Source: Saprospiraceae bacterium
Lineage (GTDB): Bacteria; Bacteroidota; Bacteroidia; Chitinophagales; Saprospiraceae
Assembly: GCA_020627705.1 (NCBI GenBank)
Contig: JAHDGJ010000005.1
Coordinates: 92,741 to 156,740 of the forward strand
Length of the DNA: 64,000 bases
Direction of reading: 5' to 3'
Part shown: positions 1 through 6,726 of the stretch, piece by piece
Layout: the number at the start of each line of letters is the position of its first letter
Numbering within the stretch: position 1 is the stretch's first letter
Made by a program: the position numbers and the translations under genes
The notes under the pieces: model-generated
What the model was told of the DNA's origin: nothing
Seen by the model: the letters and a program-made list of their open reading frames with translations, nothing else
Database searches by the model: none

Positions 1-55
1 GAACCTATCTTTTATTTCTTCTCTTCCAATTCCTCTGAACTGGAAAATTTATTTC
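1..55 (+). repeat. 55-bp direct repeat, copy 1
   Basis: The first 55 bases of the window recur exactly at 163-217, a spacing of 162 bp. The match stops at base 56 (g versus t). Because this copy begins at the window edge, the true repeat may extend further left. The function is unknown. Confidence 0.85.
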
Positions 56-162
56 GTCACACTTAAAGCGCGTCTAAATCCAAGAACAGCGTAGTGAAGC
101 TTCAAGACATTTCTTGATTTGCCTCCACTACAACTGTTAAAACCAACCTGAGAATGATAATA

Positions 163-217
163 GAACCTATCTTTTATTTCTTCTCTTCCAATTCCTCTGA
201 ACTGGAAAATTTATTTC
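163..217 (+). repeat. 55-bp direct repeat, copy 2
   Basis: Exact second copy of bases 1-55. It is followed at once by the three-hairpin cluster at 236-302. The base just before it (162) cannot be compared with copy 1, because copy 1 starts at the window edge. Confidence 0.85.
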
Positions 218-235
218 TTGATCTTTGCCGCCCAC

Positions 236-302
236 CCGAGTCTGAAGACTCGGTTCTCTCATTTCAAAGCAAGGTTTACTTGCTTCGATTCGCTTTCGCG
301 AA
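236..302. repeat. Cluster of three perfect hairpins
   Basis: Three inverted repeats lie side by side: an 8-bp stem with a 2-nt spacer at 236-253 (ccgagtct/agactcgg), a 7-bp stem with a 5-nt loop at 267-285 (aagcaag/cttgctt) and a 5-bp stem with a 4-nt loop at 289-302 (ttcgc/gcgaa). They sit 41-107 bp beyond the murE stop on its downstream side. No long U-tract follows any of them on the minus strand, so a classical intrinsic terminator is not obvious. A structured intergenic repeat or an RNA-processing region is equally possible. Confidence 0.5.
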
Positions 303-342
303 CCATTCGGTCATCTTATTTTGAGTCTAGTCGTTTACGAGT

Positions 343-1788
343 TTATAGTATTAGTTTTTTTATTTCTTCTATATCATCAAAAGGAAATCGCTCACCTTTT
401 ACTTGTTGGTATTTTTCATGTCCTTTGCCCGCAATGATTACTATATCATTTTCTTGAGCAATTTGCACTGCAGTTTTTATTGCTTGTCTTCTGTTTTCAA
501 TCTGCAGCACCTTATCCAGATCATCAATTCCTTCAACTATATCCTCCATGATTTTGAAAGGATCTTCAGACCTTGGATTATCACTAGTAACCACAACGGT
601 ATCACTTAGCTGTGATGCAATGAATCCCATCTTTGGTCTTTTAGCAGAATCCCTATCACCTCCGCATCCAAAAACAGTTACAACTTTCTGATTGCTGTTC
701 TTTATCTGCTCAATGGTTTCTAAAACATTTTGAAGAGCGTCAGGTGTATGTGCATAATCTACGATCGCAAATATTTTTTTGGCCTCTCCTTTCAATAGTT
801 GAAAGCGACCTAAAGCTCCGGTAACGGAGGATAATACTTGCAGAATCTTCTCTTCGTCCGTTTCATAAATCTTTGCCACTGAATATGCAGACAATAAATT
901 ATACGCATTAAACTTTCCTATAAGTCGACAATAGAATTCTCTTTGATTTATATTAAGATGCAGTCCCTCAATGGAATTTGATACAATTCTTCCTTTAAAG
1001 TCTGTCATTTCGTACAATCCATAACCCAATTTTACTCCTCGAGTATTTTGAACCATTACCCCACCGTTTTTATCATCAACATTGTAGATGCAATAGTTTT
1101 GCTTATCCGCTAAATCGAAAAAAGTCTTTTTAGCATCCCTATACTCTGCAAAACTTCCATGATAGTCCAAATGATCGTGAGACAGATTTGTAAAAACCCT
1201 AACTCCAAAATCCAGTCCTTCTATTCTTCGTTGAGAAATTGAATGCGAAGAAACTTCTGCGAAAACAAATTCAACACCTGCTTCCTTCATTTTATTCAAC
1301 ACTTCATTGAAGGTTATTACATCTGGAGTAGTATGTCTAGCTGGTATATTAAAAGCTTTACACACATAATTTACCGTAGAAATCAATCCACAATCATAAC
1401 CCAAAGCAGTAAAGAGTTGATACAGAATAGTGGTCACAGTAGTTTTACCATTAGTACCAGTTACCCCTATCAAATTCAATCCGCTACTTGGGTCATTGTA
1501 AAAGGACTTTACAATCTCAGCCATTACTCCCCGTGCATCTTCTACTTCCAAAACTTTGGAGTCTTCAAACGGCGAATCACTCTTTTCAGCAATAACTAAT
1601 GAAGCACCACTTTTTAGTGCCTGAGGTATATAAGACCTACCATCTTGCACTGTTCCGGCTAGAGCGAAAAACAAGGATCCAGTTGAAACTTCTCTACTAT
1701 CACATGTTAATTTATCAATTACCTGATCTTCAACATTTGACAATTGATCTCTCAATTTTACTGGCAATATTTCAAACAACTTTTTCAC
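343..1788 (-). CDS. murE: UDP-N-acetylmuramoyl-tripeptide synthetase MurE
   Basis: ATP-dependent Mur ligase of cytoplasmic peptidoglycan synthesis; it adds the third amino acid to UDP-MurNAc-L-Ala-D-Glu. At 481 aa it has the usual family length. Visible features are the N-terminal Mur domain, the P-loop GVTGTNGKTT near residue 110, the central ligase domain with the TTPDV and SSHS segments, and the C-terminal motif DNPRSEDP. DNPR is the signature of enzymes that add meso-diaminopimelate, so a DAP-type peptidoglycan is expected. The gene begins 9 bp after the ftsI stop and is clearly co-transcribed with the dcw genes upstream. ftsI before murE is the common dcw order. Confidence 0.96.
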   Translation of the reverse strand: MKKLFEILPVKLRDQLSNVEDQVIDKLTCDSREVSTGSLFFALAGTVQDGRSYIPQALKSGASLVIAEKSDSPFEDSKVLEVEDARGVMAEIVKSFYNDPSSGLNLIGVTGTNGKTTVTTILYQLFTALGYDCGLISTVNYVCKAFNIPARHTTPDVITFNEVLNKMKEAGVEFVFAEVSSHSISQRRIEGLDFGVRVFTNLSHDHLDYHGSFAEYRDAKKTFFDLADKQNYCIYNVDDKNGGVMVQNTRGVKLGYGLYEMTDFKGRIVSNSIEGLHLNINQREFYCRLIGKFNAYNLLSAYSVAKIYETDEEKILQVLSSVTGALGRFQLLKGEAKKIFAIVDYAHTPDALQNVLETIEQIKNSNQKVVTVFGCGGDRDSAKRPKMGFIASQLSDTVVVTSDNPRSEDPFKIMEDIVEGIDDLDKVLQIENRRQAIKTAVQIAQENDIVIIAGKGHEKYQQVKGERFPFDDIEEIKKLIL

Positions 1789-1797
1789 CTTATCGAA

Positions 1798-3900
1798 TCA
1801 GCGTAATTCTAAATGTATCTTTTGTCCATTTACAGCTGATCCCGGCAATAGGGATTGATTCACCACTTTTCCTACGCCACTTGACTCCACTTTCAATCCT
1901 AAATTTTCTAAAACGTACAAAGCATCTCTCAAGCCCATTCCTTCCACGCTTGGTATTTCTTTTCTCTTGATTCGCATTCGATCAAGCTTTATCTCTTCTT
2001 CAGATGGATTCAACATCGTCCACGTTTTAGCCTCTCTCTTATATTCTATCCCAGTATGCTCCAAAATCTTTTTAAAATCAGGAGCATATCCCGTCTGGCC
2101 AGAATTAATACTGTGAGGCTTTTTGCCGCTTTCCACATCAACATAGTTTTCAATCTTCAACGCATTAATCTTTTCTGCTACAGATTTGAATACCGGACCA
2201 GCTACTTGAGCACCGTAATATTTTTCTTTAGGTTGATAGAGAATAACAATCATGGAATACTTGGGATCTTCACTTGGAAAATATCCCGCAAAAGATCCAT
2301 TGTATCTTTTTTCTCCATCCTCATCTTTATAATTGCCTATCGCCGTACCTGATTTTCCCGCTAAGGATATTTCTTTTGAATTCAATTTTTTTGCGGTGCC
2401 CGAAACAAATACTTCCCGTAATAATTCTTGCGTGTATCGTATGGCTTTCTTCCCGGCAATTCTTTTTTTAGCAGCTTTTGGCTTAAACTGCATCAAAGGC
2501 TCTCCATCCCTATAAATTGCCTTTGACAAAAACGGCTTCATGTATTTACCATCGTTGGCAATTGCATTATAAAAAGCCAAAATCTGAAGAGGCGAAAGTT
2601 CCAACTCATAACCGTGCGCCATCCAAGGAACTGTTGTCCCAGACCAGGCTTGATGAGGATTACTTTTATCCAAAGGATCCTTAATCATCGGAGTCTTTTC
2701 ACCAGCGATTTCAATTCCTGTTTTTCGATCTAACCTAAATTGTTCAAGCTTCGCCTTGAATGCCAATCTTCCACTGTCCCTTCTTTCGTAATTGTCCATT
2801 GCAAATTCGGCAATACCTACATTGGAAGAAATTGCAAAAGCATTCTTCAATGATGTTTGACGAATACCATGCGGCTTAGAATCATACATCCACTCTGAAT
2901 AAAACTTCTTCTTACCTCCTTGCAAATCAACTAATGATTCTGGCGACTCATAACCATCATCAAACAAAGCCAAAACTGTTGCAGTTTTAAAAGTTGAACC
3001 AGGTTCAGACAATGTACCAATAGCATGATTATAAGACTCTTTATAACGCTCTCTCAAGTTCGACCATTGATAATTAGCAACGGCTTTCAACGCACCTGTT
3101 TTTACATCCATCACCATTGCAGTTCCTCCTAAAGCGCCATGCTCTTGAATAGATTTCAATAATTCTGACTGAACTATATCTTGAATATCTACGTCAAGGG
3201 TTGTATAAAGATCATCCCCTTGCCTATGACCTATTTCATGGATATCATATACTGGGATCCAGTTTCCACCAGGCACTCTTTTCATCAACATACTATCCAC
3301 ACTCCCCTTTAGATATTCATCAAAATAAGCCTCCAAACCAACGTCAGGAGCATTTTCTCGAATCTCCCCAAGAGTCCTTGAAGCTAGCGCCTTGAAAGGT
3401 TTCTCGCGAATTGTTTTCTTCTCAACAATCAAACCTCCAGCATTCTGACCTCTTCGAAAAATTGGAAATTCTTTTAAATCCAACAATTGATCGTAAGACA
3501 GGTCATTGGCAATTTTAAAATACCTATAGTTTTTAAGCTTTGCCTTGACCAAATGACTTCTCCATTCTTCTTTGGTCTTTCCTCCACCTATCTTAGTTGC
3601 TAACAAATAGGATAATGAATCTACTTTTTGATCAAAGAGTTCTTGTCGAACAACTTTTAAATCCATCCGAATGTCAAAGAACGGTAGTGATGTGACTAAA
3701 GTCGTCCCATCGTCAGAATAGATATTTCCCCTGTGCGCTTGAATTGGAATCATTTTTACATTTTTCCCACCTTGCGCTCTCCACTTATCCCCCTCAAAAA
3801 CACTAACCTTAATGACCCGGTAAAAAATCACCAAAGTCAGGGCTACAAAGAAAAATGCAACCAGGTAAGCACGTATTAAGAGTTCATTCCTCTTCTCCAT
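1798..3900 (-). CDS. ftsI: Penicillin-binding protein 2/FtsI-type transpeptidase with PASTA domain
   Basis: Division-specific class B penicillin-binding protein that cross-links septal peptidoglycan in the periplasm. The 700-aa protein has one N-terminal membrane segment (about residues 10-28), a pedestal/dimerisation domain, then the transpeptidase domain. Catalytic motifs are complete: STFK with the nucleophile at Ser302, SSN in ISSNVGI, and KSGTA. A C-terminal PASTA-like domain follows (about 635-700, containing GMGLRDALYVLENLGL), as in SpoVD-like and Bacteroidota FtsI proteins. The gene lies 20 bp after ftsL and 9 bp before murE, so it is an operon member. Confidence 0.95.
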   Translation of the reverse strand: MEKRNELLIRAYLVAFFFVALTLVIFYRVIKVSVFEGDKWRAQGGKNVKMIPIQAHRGNIYSDDGTTLVTSLPFFDIRMDLKVVRQELFDQKVDSLSYLLATKIGGGKTKEEWRSHLVKAKLKNYRYFKIANDLSYDQLLDLKEFPIFRRGQNAGGLIVEKKTIREKPFKALASRTLGEIRENAPDVGLEAYFDEYLKGSVDSMLMKRVPGGNWIPVYDIHEIGHRQGDDLYTTLDVDIQDIVQSELLKSIQEHGALGGTAMVMDVKTGALKAVANYQWSNLRERYKESYNHAIGTLSEPGSTFKTATVLALFDDGYESPESLVDLQGGKKKFYSEWMYDSKPHGIRQTSLKNAFAISSNVGIAEFAMDNYERRDSGRLAFKAKLEQFRLDRKTGIEIAGEKTPMIKDPLDKSNPHQAWSGTTVPWMAHGYELELSPLQILAFYNAIANDGKYMKPFLSKAIYRDGEPLMQFKPKAAKKRIAGKKAIRYTQELLREVFVSGTAKKLNSKEISLAGKSGTAIGNYKDEDGEKRYNGSFAGYFPSEDPKYSMIVILYQPKEKYYGAQVAGPVFKSVAEKINALKIENYVDVESGKKPHSINSGQTGYAPDFKKILEHTGIEYKREAKTWTMLNPSEEEIKLDRMRIKRKEIPSVEGMGLRDALYVLENLGLKVESSGVGKVVNQSLLPGSAVNGQKIHLELR

Positions 3901-3920
3901 TTTGGAACTTGACTATCTAC

Positions 3921-4223
3921 TCATTTAAGTTTTTTAGGCACTCGCTCTTTAATATCTAAGTCCTCATTTTTAAGCTTCTCAACAACTTGCGATTGAGTAC
4001 TTTCATAAATAAGCTTATGCCTAATGCTTTCATATTGCCATCTGGCTTTCTGCAACTCAGCCTGGACCGCTTGTATCTTCCTTGCTTTTTTCTCTGCAGA
4101 ATGAGCGTTGGCGATATAAACAACCCCTAGAAATGCCAAAAAGCATATGAAAGGAAAATTTGAATACAGCAACCCGATCCCTTTGAATCTAAGTTTGGTA
4201 GTTTTCTTATTTTGTTTTGCCAT
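3921..4223 (-). CDS. ftsL: FtsL-like cell division protein
   Basis: Small bitopic protein of 100 aa: a basic cytoplasmic N-terminus (about 1-17), one transmembrane helix (about 18-40, with PFICFLAFLGVVYIA), then a periplasmic coiled-coil-prone region rich in K, E and Q. This is the FtsL layout. FtsL sequences diverge strongly, so the assignment rests on topology, size and position between rsmH and ftsI, where ftsL is expected. FtsL works with FtsB/FtsQ to activate the FtsW-FtsI septal synthase. The region around the start codon has been locally duplicated (4192-4301). The start used here opens the intact frame; the upstream duplicate ATG runs into a stop after five codons. Confidence 0.82.
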   Translation of the reverse strand: MAKQNKKTTKLRFKGIGLLYSNFPFICFLAFLGVVYIANAHSAEKKARKIQAVQAELQKARWQYESIRHKLIYESTQSQVVEKLKNEDLDIKERVPKKLK

Positions 4224-4301
4224 AATTTAAAACCTTAGCAATCCTTAGTTTGTAGTTTTCTTATTTTGATTGCTTCATTAAATCCTTTCAGCAATCCTTA
4301 G
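4192..4301 (-). repeat. Tandem duplication of about 55 bp spanning the rsmH stop and ftsL start
   Basis: Two imperfect copies sit head to tail. A 22/23-bp block occurs at 4192-4214 and 4247-4268 with a 1-bp indel, and the 12-bp block agcaatccttag occurs at 4237-4248 and 4290-4301. On the minus strand each copy reads as a CTAAGGATTGCT segment, then an ATG, then AAAATAAGAAAACTAC. The upstream copy has its ATG overlapping the rsmH stop (TAATG at 4280-4276) but meets a stop codon after five codons. The downstream copy supplies the working ftsL start. Confidence 0.8.
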
Positions 4302-5174
4302 CTTTGCACTTTTCGCTCGAGAATTTCGATGAATTTCAGATTCATCTGGAACGATAATTTTCTTATTTACAGCCTTCCATTTTTTCTCTTCCGAATTAAA
4401 CCAATTATCCTCATCGTTTTTCAATCCTCCATTTTTAATAAAAGATTTAACCACGCGATCTTCACCAGAATGATAACTTATTACAACCAATCGTCCTCCT
4501 TCTTCCATCAAGTCTGGGATCTGTCGCAACAATCTTTTCAAAACATGCATCTCTTGATTTACTTCAATCCTTATGGCCTGAAAAACCTGAGATAAATATT
4601 TTTGCCTACTGCCAACATACACTTGATCTACAAGAACCTTCAAACCCTCAGTGGTATGAAGATTCTCAGACCTGTGGTCTATAATTTTATTCGCCAGCGT
4701 CTTCGAATTCCTAATCTCTCCGTACTCGCTAAACATTGTCACAAGTTGTCGAAAATCATAGGTGCTCAAAATTTTGGCAGCATCTACCCCCATCTGATTG
4801 TTCATTCGCATATCAAGCGGGCCATCATATCGATGACTAAACCCACGATCTGCAACATCAAACTGATGAGAAGAAACCCCCAAATCAGCCAACAACCCAT
4901 CAATCTTGCCTACCTTCTCCAGTTTTAAAAAATTACCAAACCATTTAAAATTGGACCTAATAAGCTTAAACCTGGGGTCATCAATGGCATTTGCCAGTGC
5001 ATTTTCATCCTGATCAAAAGCTATCAAGCGCCCTTTGGCACCCAATCTTTGAAGTATTGCTTTCGAATGACCTCCAGCTCCGTAGGTCACGTCGACATAC
5101 ACTCCATTTTCTTTTATATTCAATCCTTCAATGCTCTCTTCGAGCAGTACTGGGATATGATATTCTTTATTCAT
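4278..5174 (-). CDS. rsmH: 16S rRNA (cytosine1402-N4)-methyltransferase RsmH (MraW)
   Basis: S-adenosylmethionine-dependent methyltransferase that modifies C1402 in the ribosomal P site. The 298-aa protein shows the SAM-binding segment VDVTYGAGGHSKAIL, the LADLGVSSHQ motif, the RFSH-like segment ADRGFSHRYDGPLDMRMN and the C-terminal SYHSGEDR motif, all typical of the family. The frame opens at 5207, but the ATG at 5174 is preferred because it starts the conserved opening (NKEYHIPVLLEE) and overlaps mraZ by only 8 bp instead of 41. It stands directly after mraZ in the standard dcw order. Confidence 0.95.
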   Translation of the reverse strand: MNKEYHIPVLLEESIEGLNIKENGVYVDVTYGAGGHSKAILQRLGAKGRLIAFDQDENALANAIDDPRFKLIRSNFKWFGNFLKLEKVGKIDGLLADLGVSSHQFDVADRGFSHRYDGPLDMRMNNQMGVDAAKILSTYDFRQLVTMFSEYGEIRNSKTLANKIIDHRSENLHTTEGLKVLVDQVYVGSRQKYLSQVFQAIRIEVNQEMHVLKRLLRQIPDLMEEGGRLVVISYHSGEDRVVKSFIKNGGLKNDEDNWFNSEEKKWKAVNKKIIVPDESEIHRNSRAKSAKLRIAERI

Positions 5175-5631
5175 TTTTATCCGAAACTTGGCTACCCAAG
5201 ACTCCATGAGCTATTGTTGCAAATTCTTCCGGCTCCTCATTTAGCATAATTTGATACCCACCTTTGGACCAAATCTCAATTTGCTGATGATAAGCAAACA
5301 GAACTACTTCTTTTTCTATCCCCGCATATTCCATTAGCGATTTTGGGATCAAAATCCTGTCTGCCGAATCCATCCCTACAGAACTAGCTCCTCTGTAGAA
5401 ATATCGCATAGCTTGTCTTTCCTTAGTGTCGTAGATGTTTAGCTGATTAATTTCCGTCGTCTTTTTCTCCCAAACATCTTGAGGATACATCATCAAGTGA
5501 CGCTCAAATCCTCTATTGATAGTAAAGTGTAATGAATTTTTTTCTCCTAATTGCCGGATAAGGGAAGAAGGAAGCCTGATTCGGCCCTTACTATCCGCTT
5601 TGCATTCGAATTCTCCGGTTAGTTGATACAT
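5167..5631 (-). CDS. mraZ: Transcriptional regulator MraZ
   Basis: First gene of the dcw cluster; a ring-forming DNA-binding protein of the SpoVT/AbrB fold that represses its own operon in studied bacteria. The 154-aa protein carries the two MraZ repeats: the first around residues 5-50 (GEFECKADSKGRIRLPSSL), the second around 78-120 (SVGMDSADRILIPKSLMEYA). Each contains the DxxGRI/DxxDRI-type core. The length is normal. A direct-repeat array resembling known MraZ boxes lies 43-67 bp upstream of the start codon (5674-5698). Confidence 0.95.
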   Translation of the reverse strand: MYQLTGEFECKADSKGRIRLPSSLIRQLGEKNSLHFTINRGFERHLMMYPQDVWEKKTTEINQLNIYDTKERQAMRYFYRGASSVGMDSADRILIPKSLMEYAGIEKEVVLFAYHQQIEIWSKGGYQIMLNEEPEEFATIAHGVLGSQVSDKNE

Positions 5632-5965
5632 TATCCTTTATTACCAATCTCAATACGAATCTAAGCTCATATTCCCACATTTTACCACTTTTTCACACAA
5701 TATTTCAAAAAACATATAGAAATTTCTTTAATATCTATATCGCTATAAGCAAAGAATTTACATATTGCAATTTATTTGCTTATAAAATCGATTAATGCGT
5801 TGAAGTACTGTAGGGACAATTATCTCAGGTAGGTATAAACCAAATACGGTTTACGCTTATAAATATAAATAAATTATATTAATAAAATATCTAATATGTA
5901 AAGGTCTAATAATAAATAAGCTAATTGTGCGCTCCAATTATATATAATATATTTTTATATATAAT
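5632..5965. other. AT-rich intergenic region upstream of mraZ
   Basis: This 334-bp gap separates the mraZ start from the stop of the next minus-strand gene. It holds the candidate MraZ operator (5674-5698) and an AT-only perfect inverted repeat at its right end (5936-5966). It presumably contains the main dcw promoter. I found no exact TAnnTTTG motif on the minus strand near mraZ and no RNA gene. Confidence 0.6.
5674..5698 (-). promoter_or_regulatory. Candidate MraZ box (10-bp-spaced GTG repeats)
   Basis: Read on the minus strand this segment contains AAAGTGG-TAA-AATGTGG, two near-identical heptamers with a 10-bp period. A weaker third element (ATTGTGT) sits exactly 10 bp further upstream. 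Known MraZ operators are arrays of GTGG/TGGG repeats with a 10-bp period in front of mraZ. Position, period and core all match, so autoregulation of the cluster is a reasonable inference; binding is not shown. Confidence 0.6.
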
Positions 5966-5966
5966 T
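5936..5966. terminator. AT-only perfect inverted repeat at the glycosyltransferase stop
   Basis: A perfect 12-bp stem of only A and T (5936-5947 and 5955-5966) with a 7-nt loop lies directly at the stop codon of the glycosyltransferase gene. It may act as a weak terminator or 3'-end structure. An all-AT stem is a poor intrinsic terminator, so this reading is tentative. Confidence 0.35.
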
Positions 5967-6700
5967 TATCGATTGCGATAATATCCTGAGAATGATTTAA
6001 TCTTCATTTTGAGCACACCAAGAATGGCTTCGAATATAATGCTCGTGTCCATTTTGGATGTTCCGAGTTCTCGATCTTTAAAAACTATAGGTAATTCGAC
6101 TATATTAAAATCATTGCAATGTGCTGCATATTTCATTTCGATTTGGAATCCATAACCTTTAAGTCGAATTTTATCCAAATCAATGATTTCCAAGACATGC
6201 CTACTGTAGCACTTGAATCCAGCAGTAAGGTCCTTCACTTTGATGTTCGTTACCAATCTCACGTATAAGGAAGCTGAATAAGACAGAAACAATCTATAGT
6301 TGGACCAATTCTCAATTCCTCCGCCTTCGACATATCTAGACCCTACCACTAAATCAACATTCGGGTCTTGACATTTTTCCACCATAGGATTTAACATTTT
6401 AGGATCATGGCTAAAGTCTGCATCCATTTCGAAGATGTAATCAAATTGGTTTTTTAAAGCAAATCTAAATCCCTCAAGATATGCAGTCCCTAACCCCAGT
6501 TTTCCACTGCGCTCGATCAAATGAATCCTCCCCTCTTGTTTCATCAAACTTTTAACGATATCCGCAGTTTGATCAGGAGAGCTATCATCTACAATTAAAA
6601 TCTCAAAAGCATTATTTTGAGCTAGAACAGCAGAAATAATGTTTTCTACATTTTCTTCCTCTTTGTAGGTGGGTATAATTATGAGTGCTCTAAACTTCAT
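5966..6700 (-). CDS. GT2 family glycosyltransferase, polyprenol-phosphate sugar synthase-like
   Basis: A 244-aa GT-A fold glycosyltransferase related to dolichol/polyprenol-phosphate mannosyltransferases. Visible landmarks are the nucleotide-binding start IIIPTYKEEENV, the DDSSPD segment, the DxD-type metal site in EMDADFSHDP and VVGSRYVEGG. It lacks the C-terminal membrane helices of some family members, so it would act on a membrane lipid carrier as a peripheral protein. The sugar is unknown. The frame opens at 6709 with TTG, but that codon lies inside the promoter motif TACATTTG (6714-6707), so the ATG at 6700 is the likely start. Confidence 0.85.
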   Translation of the reverse strand: MKFRALIIIPTYKEEENVENIISAVLAQNNAFEILIVDDSSPDQTADIVKSLMKQEGRIHLIERSGKLGLGTAYLEGFRFALKNQFDYIFEMDADFSHDPKMLNPMVEKCQDPNVDLVVGSRYVEGGGIENWSNYRLFLSYSASLYVRLVTNIKVKDLTAGFKCYSRHVLEIIDLDKIRLKGYGFQIEMKYAAHCNDFNIVELPIVFKDRELGTSKMDTSIIFEAILGVLKMKIKSFSGYYRNR

Positions 6701-6706
6701 CGCGAG

Positions 6707-6714
6707 CAAATGTA
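6707..6714 (-). promoter_or_regulatory. Bacteroidota -7 motif (TACATTTG) abutting the glycosyltransferase start
   Basis: The minus strand reads TACATTTG, a full match to the TAnnTTTG consensus, ending 6 nt before the ATG at 6700. No clear -33 TTG is seen. The geometry predicts a leaderless or nearly leaderless transcript. Confidence 0.5.
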
Positions 6715-6726
6715 ATGCTTTCCTTA

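Larger units (their letters stand above)
1..342. other. Gene-free region downstream of murE
   Basis: No credible coding frame is visible. The stretch holds two copies of a 55-bp direct repeat (1-55 and 163-217) and, close to the murE stop codon, three consecutive short hairpins (236-253, 267-285, 289-302). In other genomes mraY or murF commonly follows murE, so the next dcw gene probably lies off the left edge; this spacer would then interrupt the cluster. Confidence 0.6.

Noticed and set aside
1243-1599. Plus-strand frame of 118 codons over murE
   Set aside because: It lies entirely within murE on the opposite strand and resembles no protein family.
5174-5207. Upstream start codon for rsmH
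   Set aside because: It would add 11 non-conserved residues and a 41-bp overlap with mraZ; the family start is at 5174.
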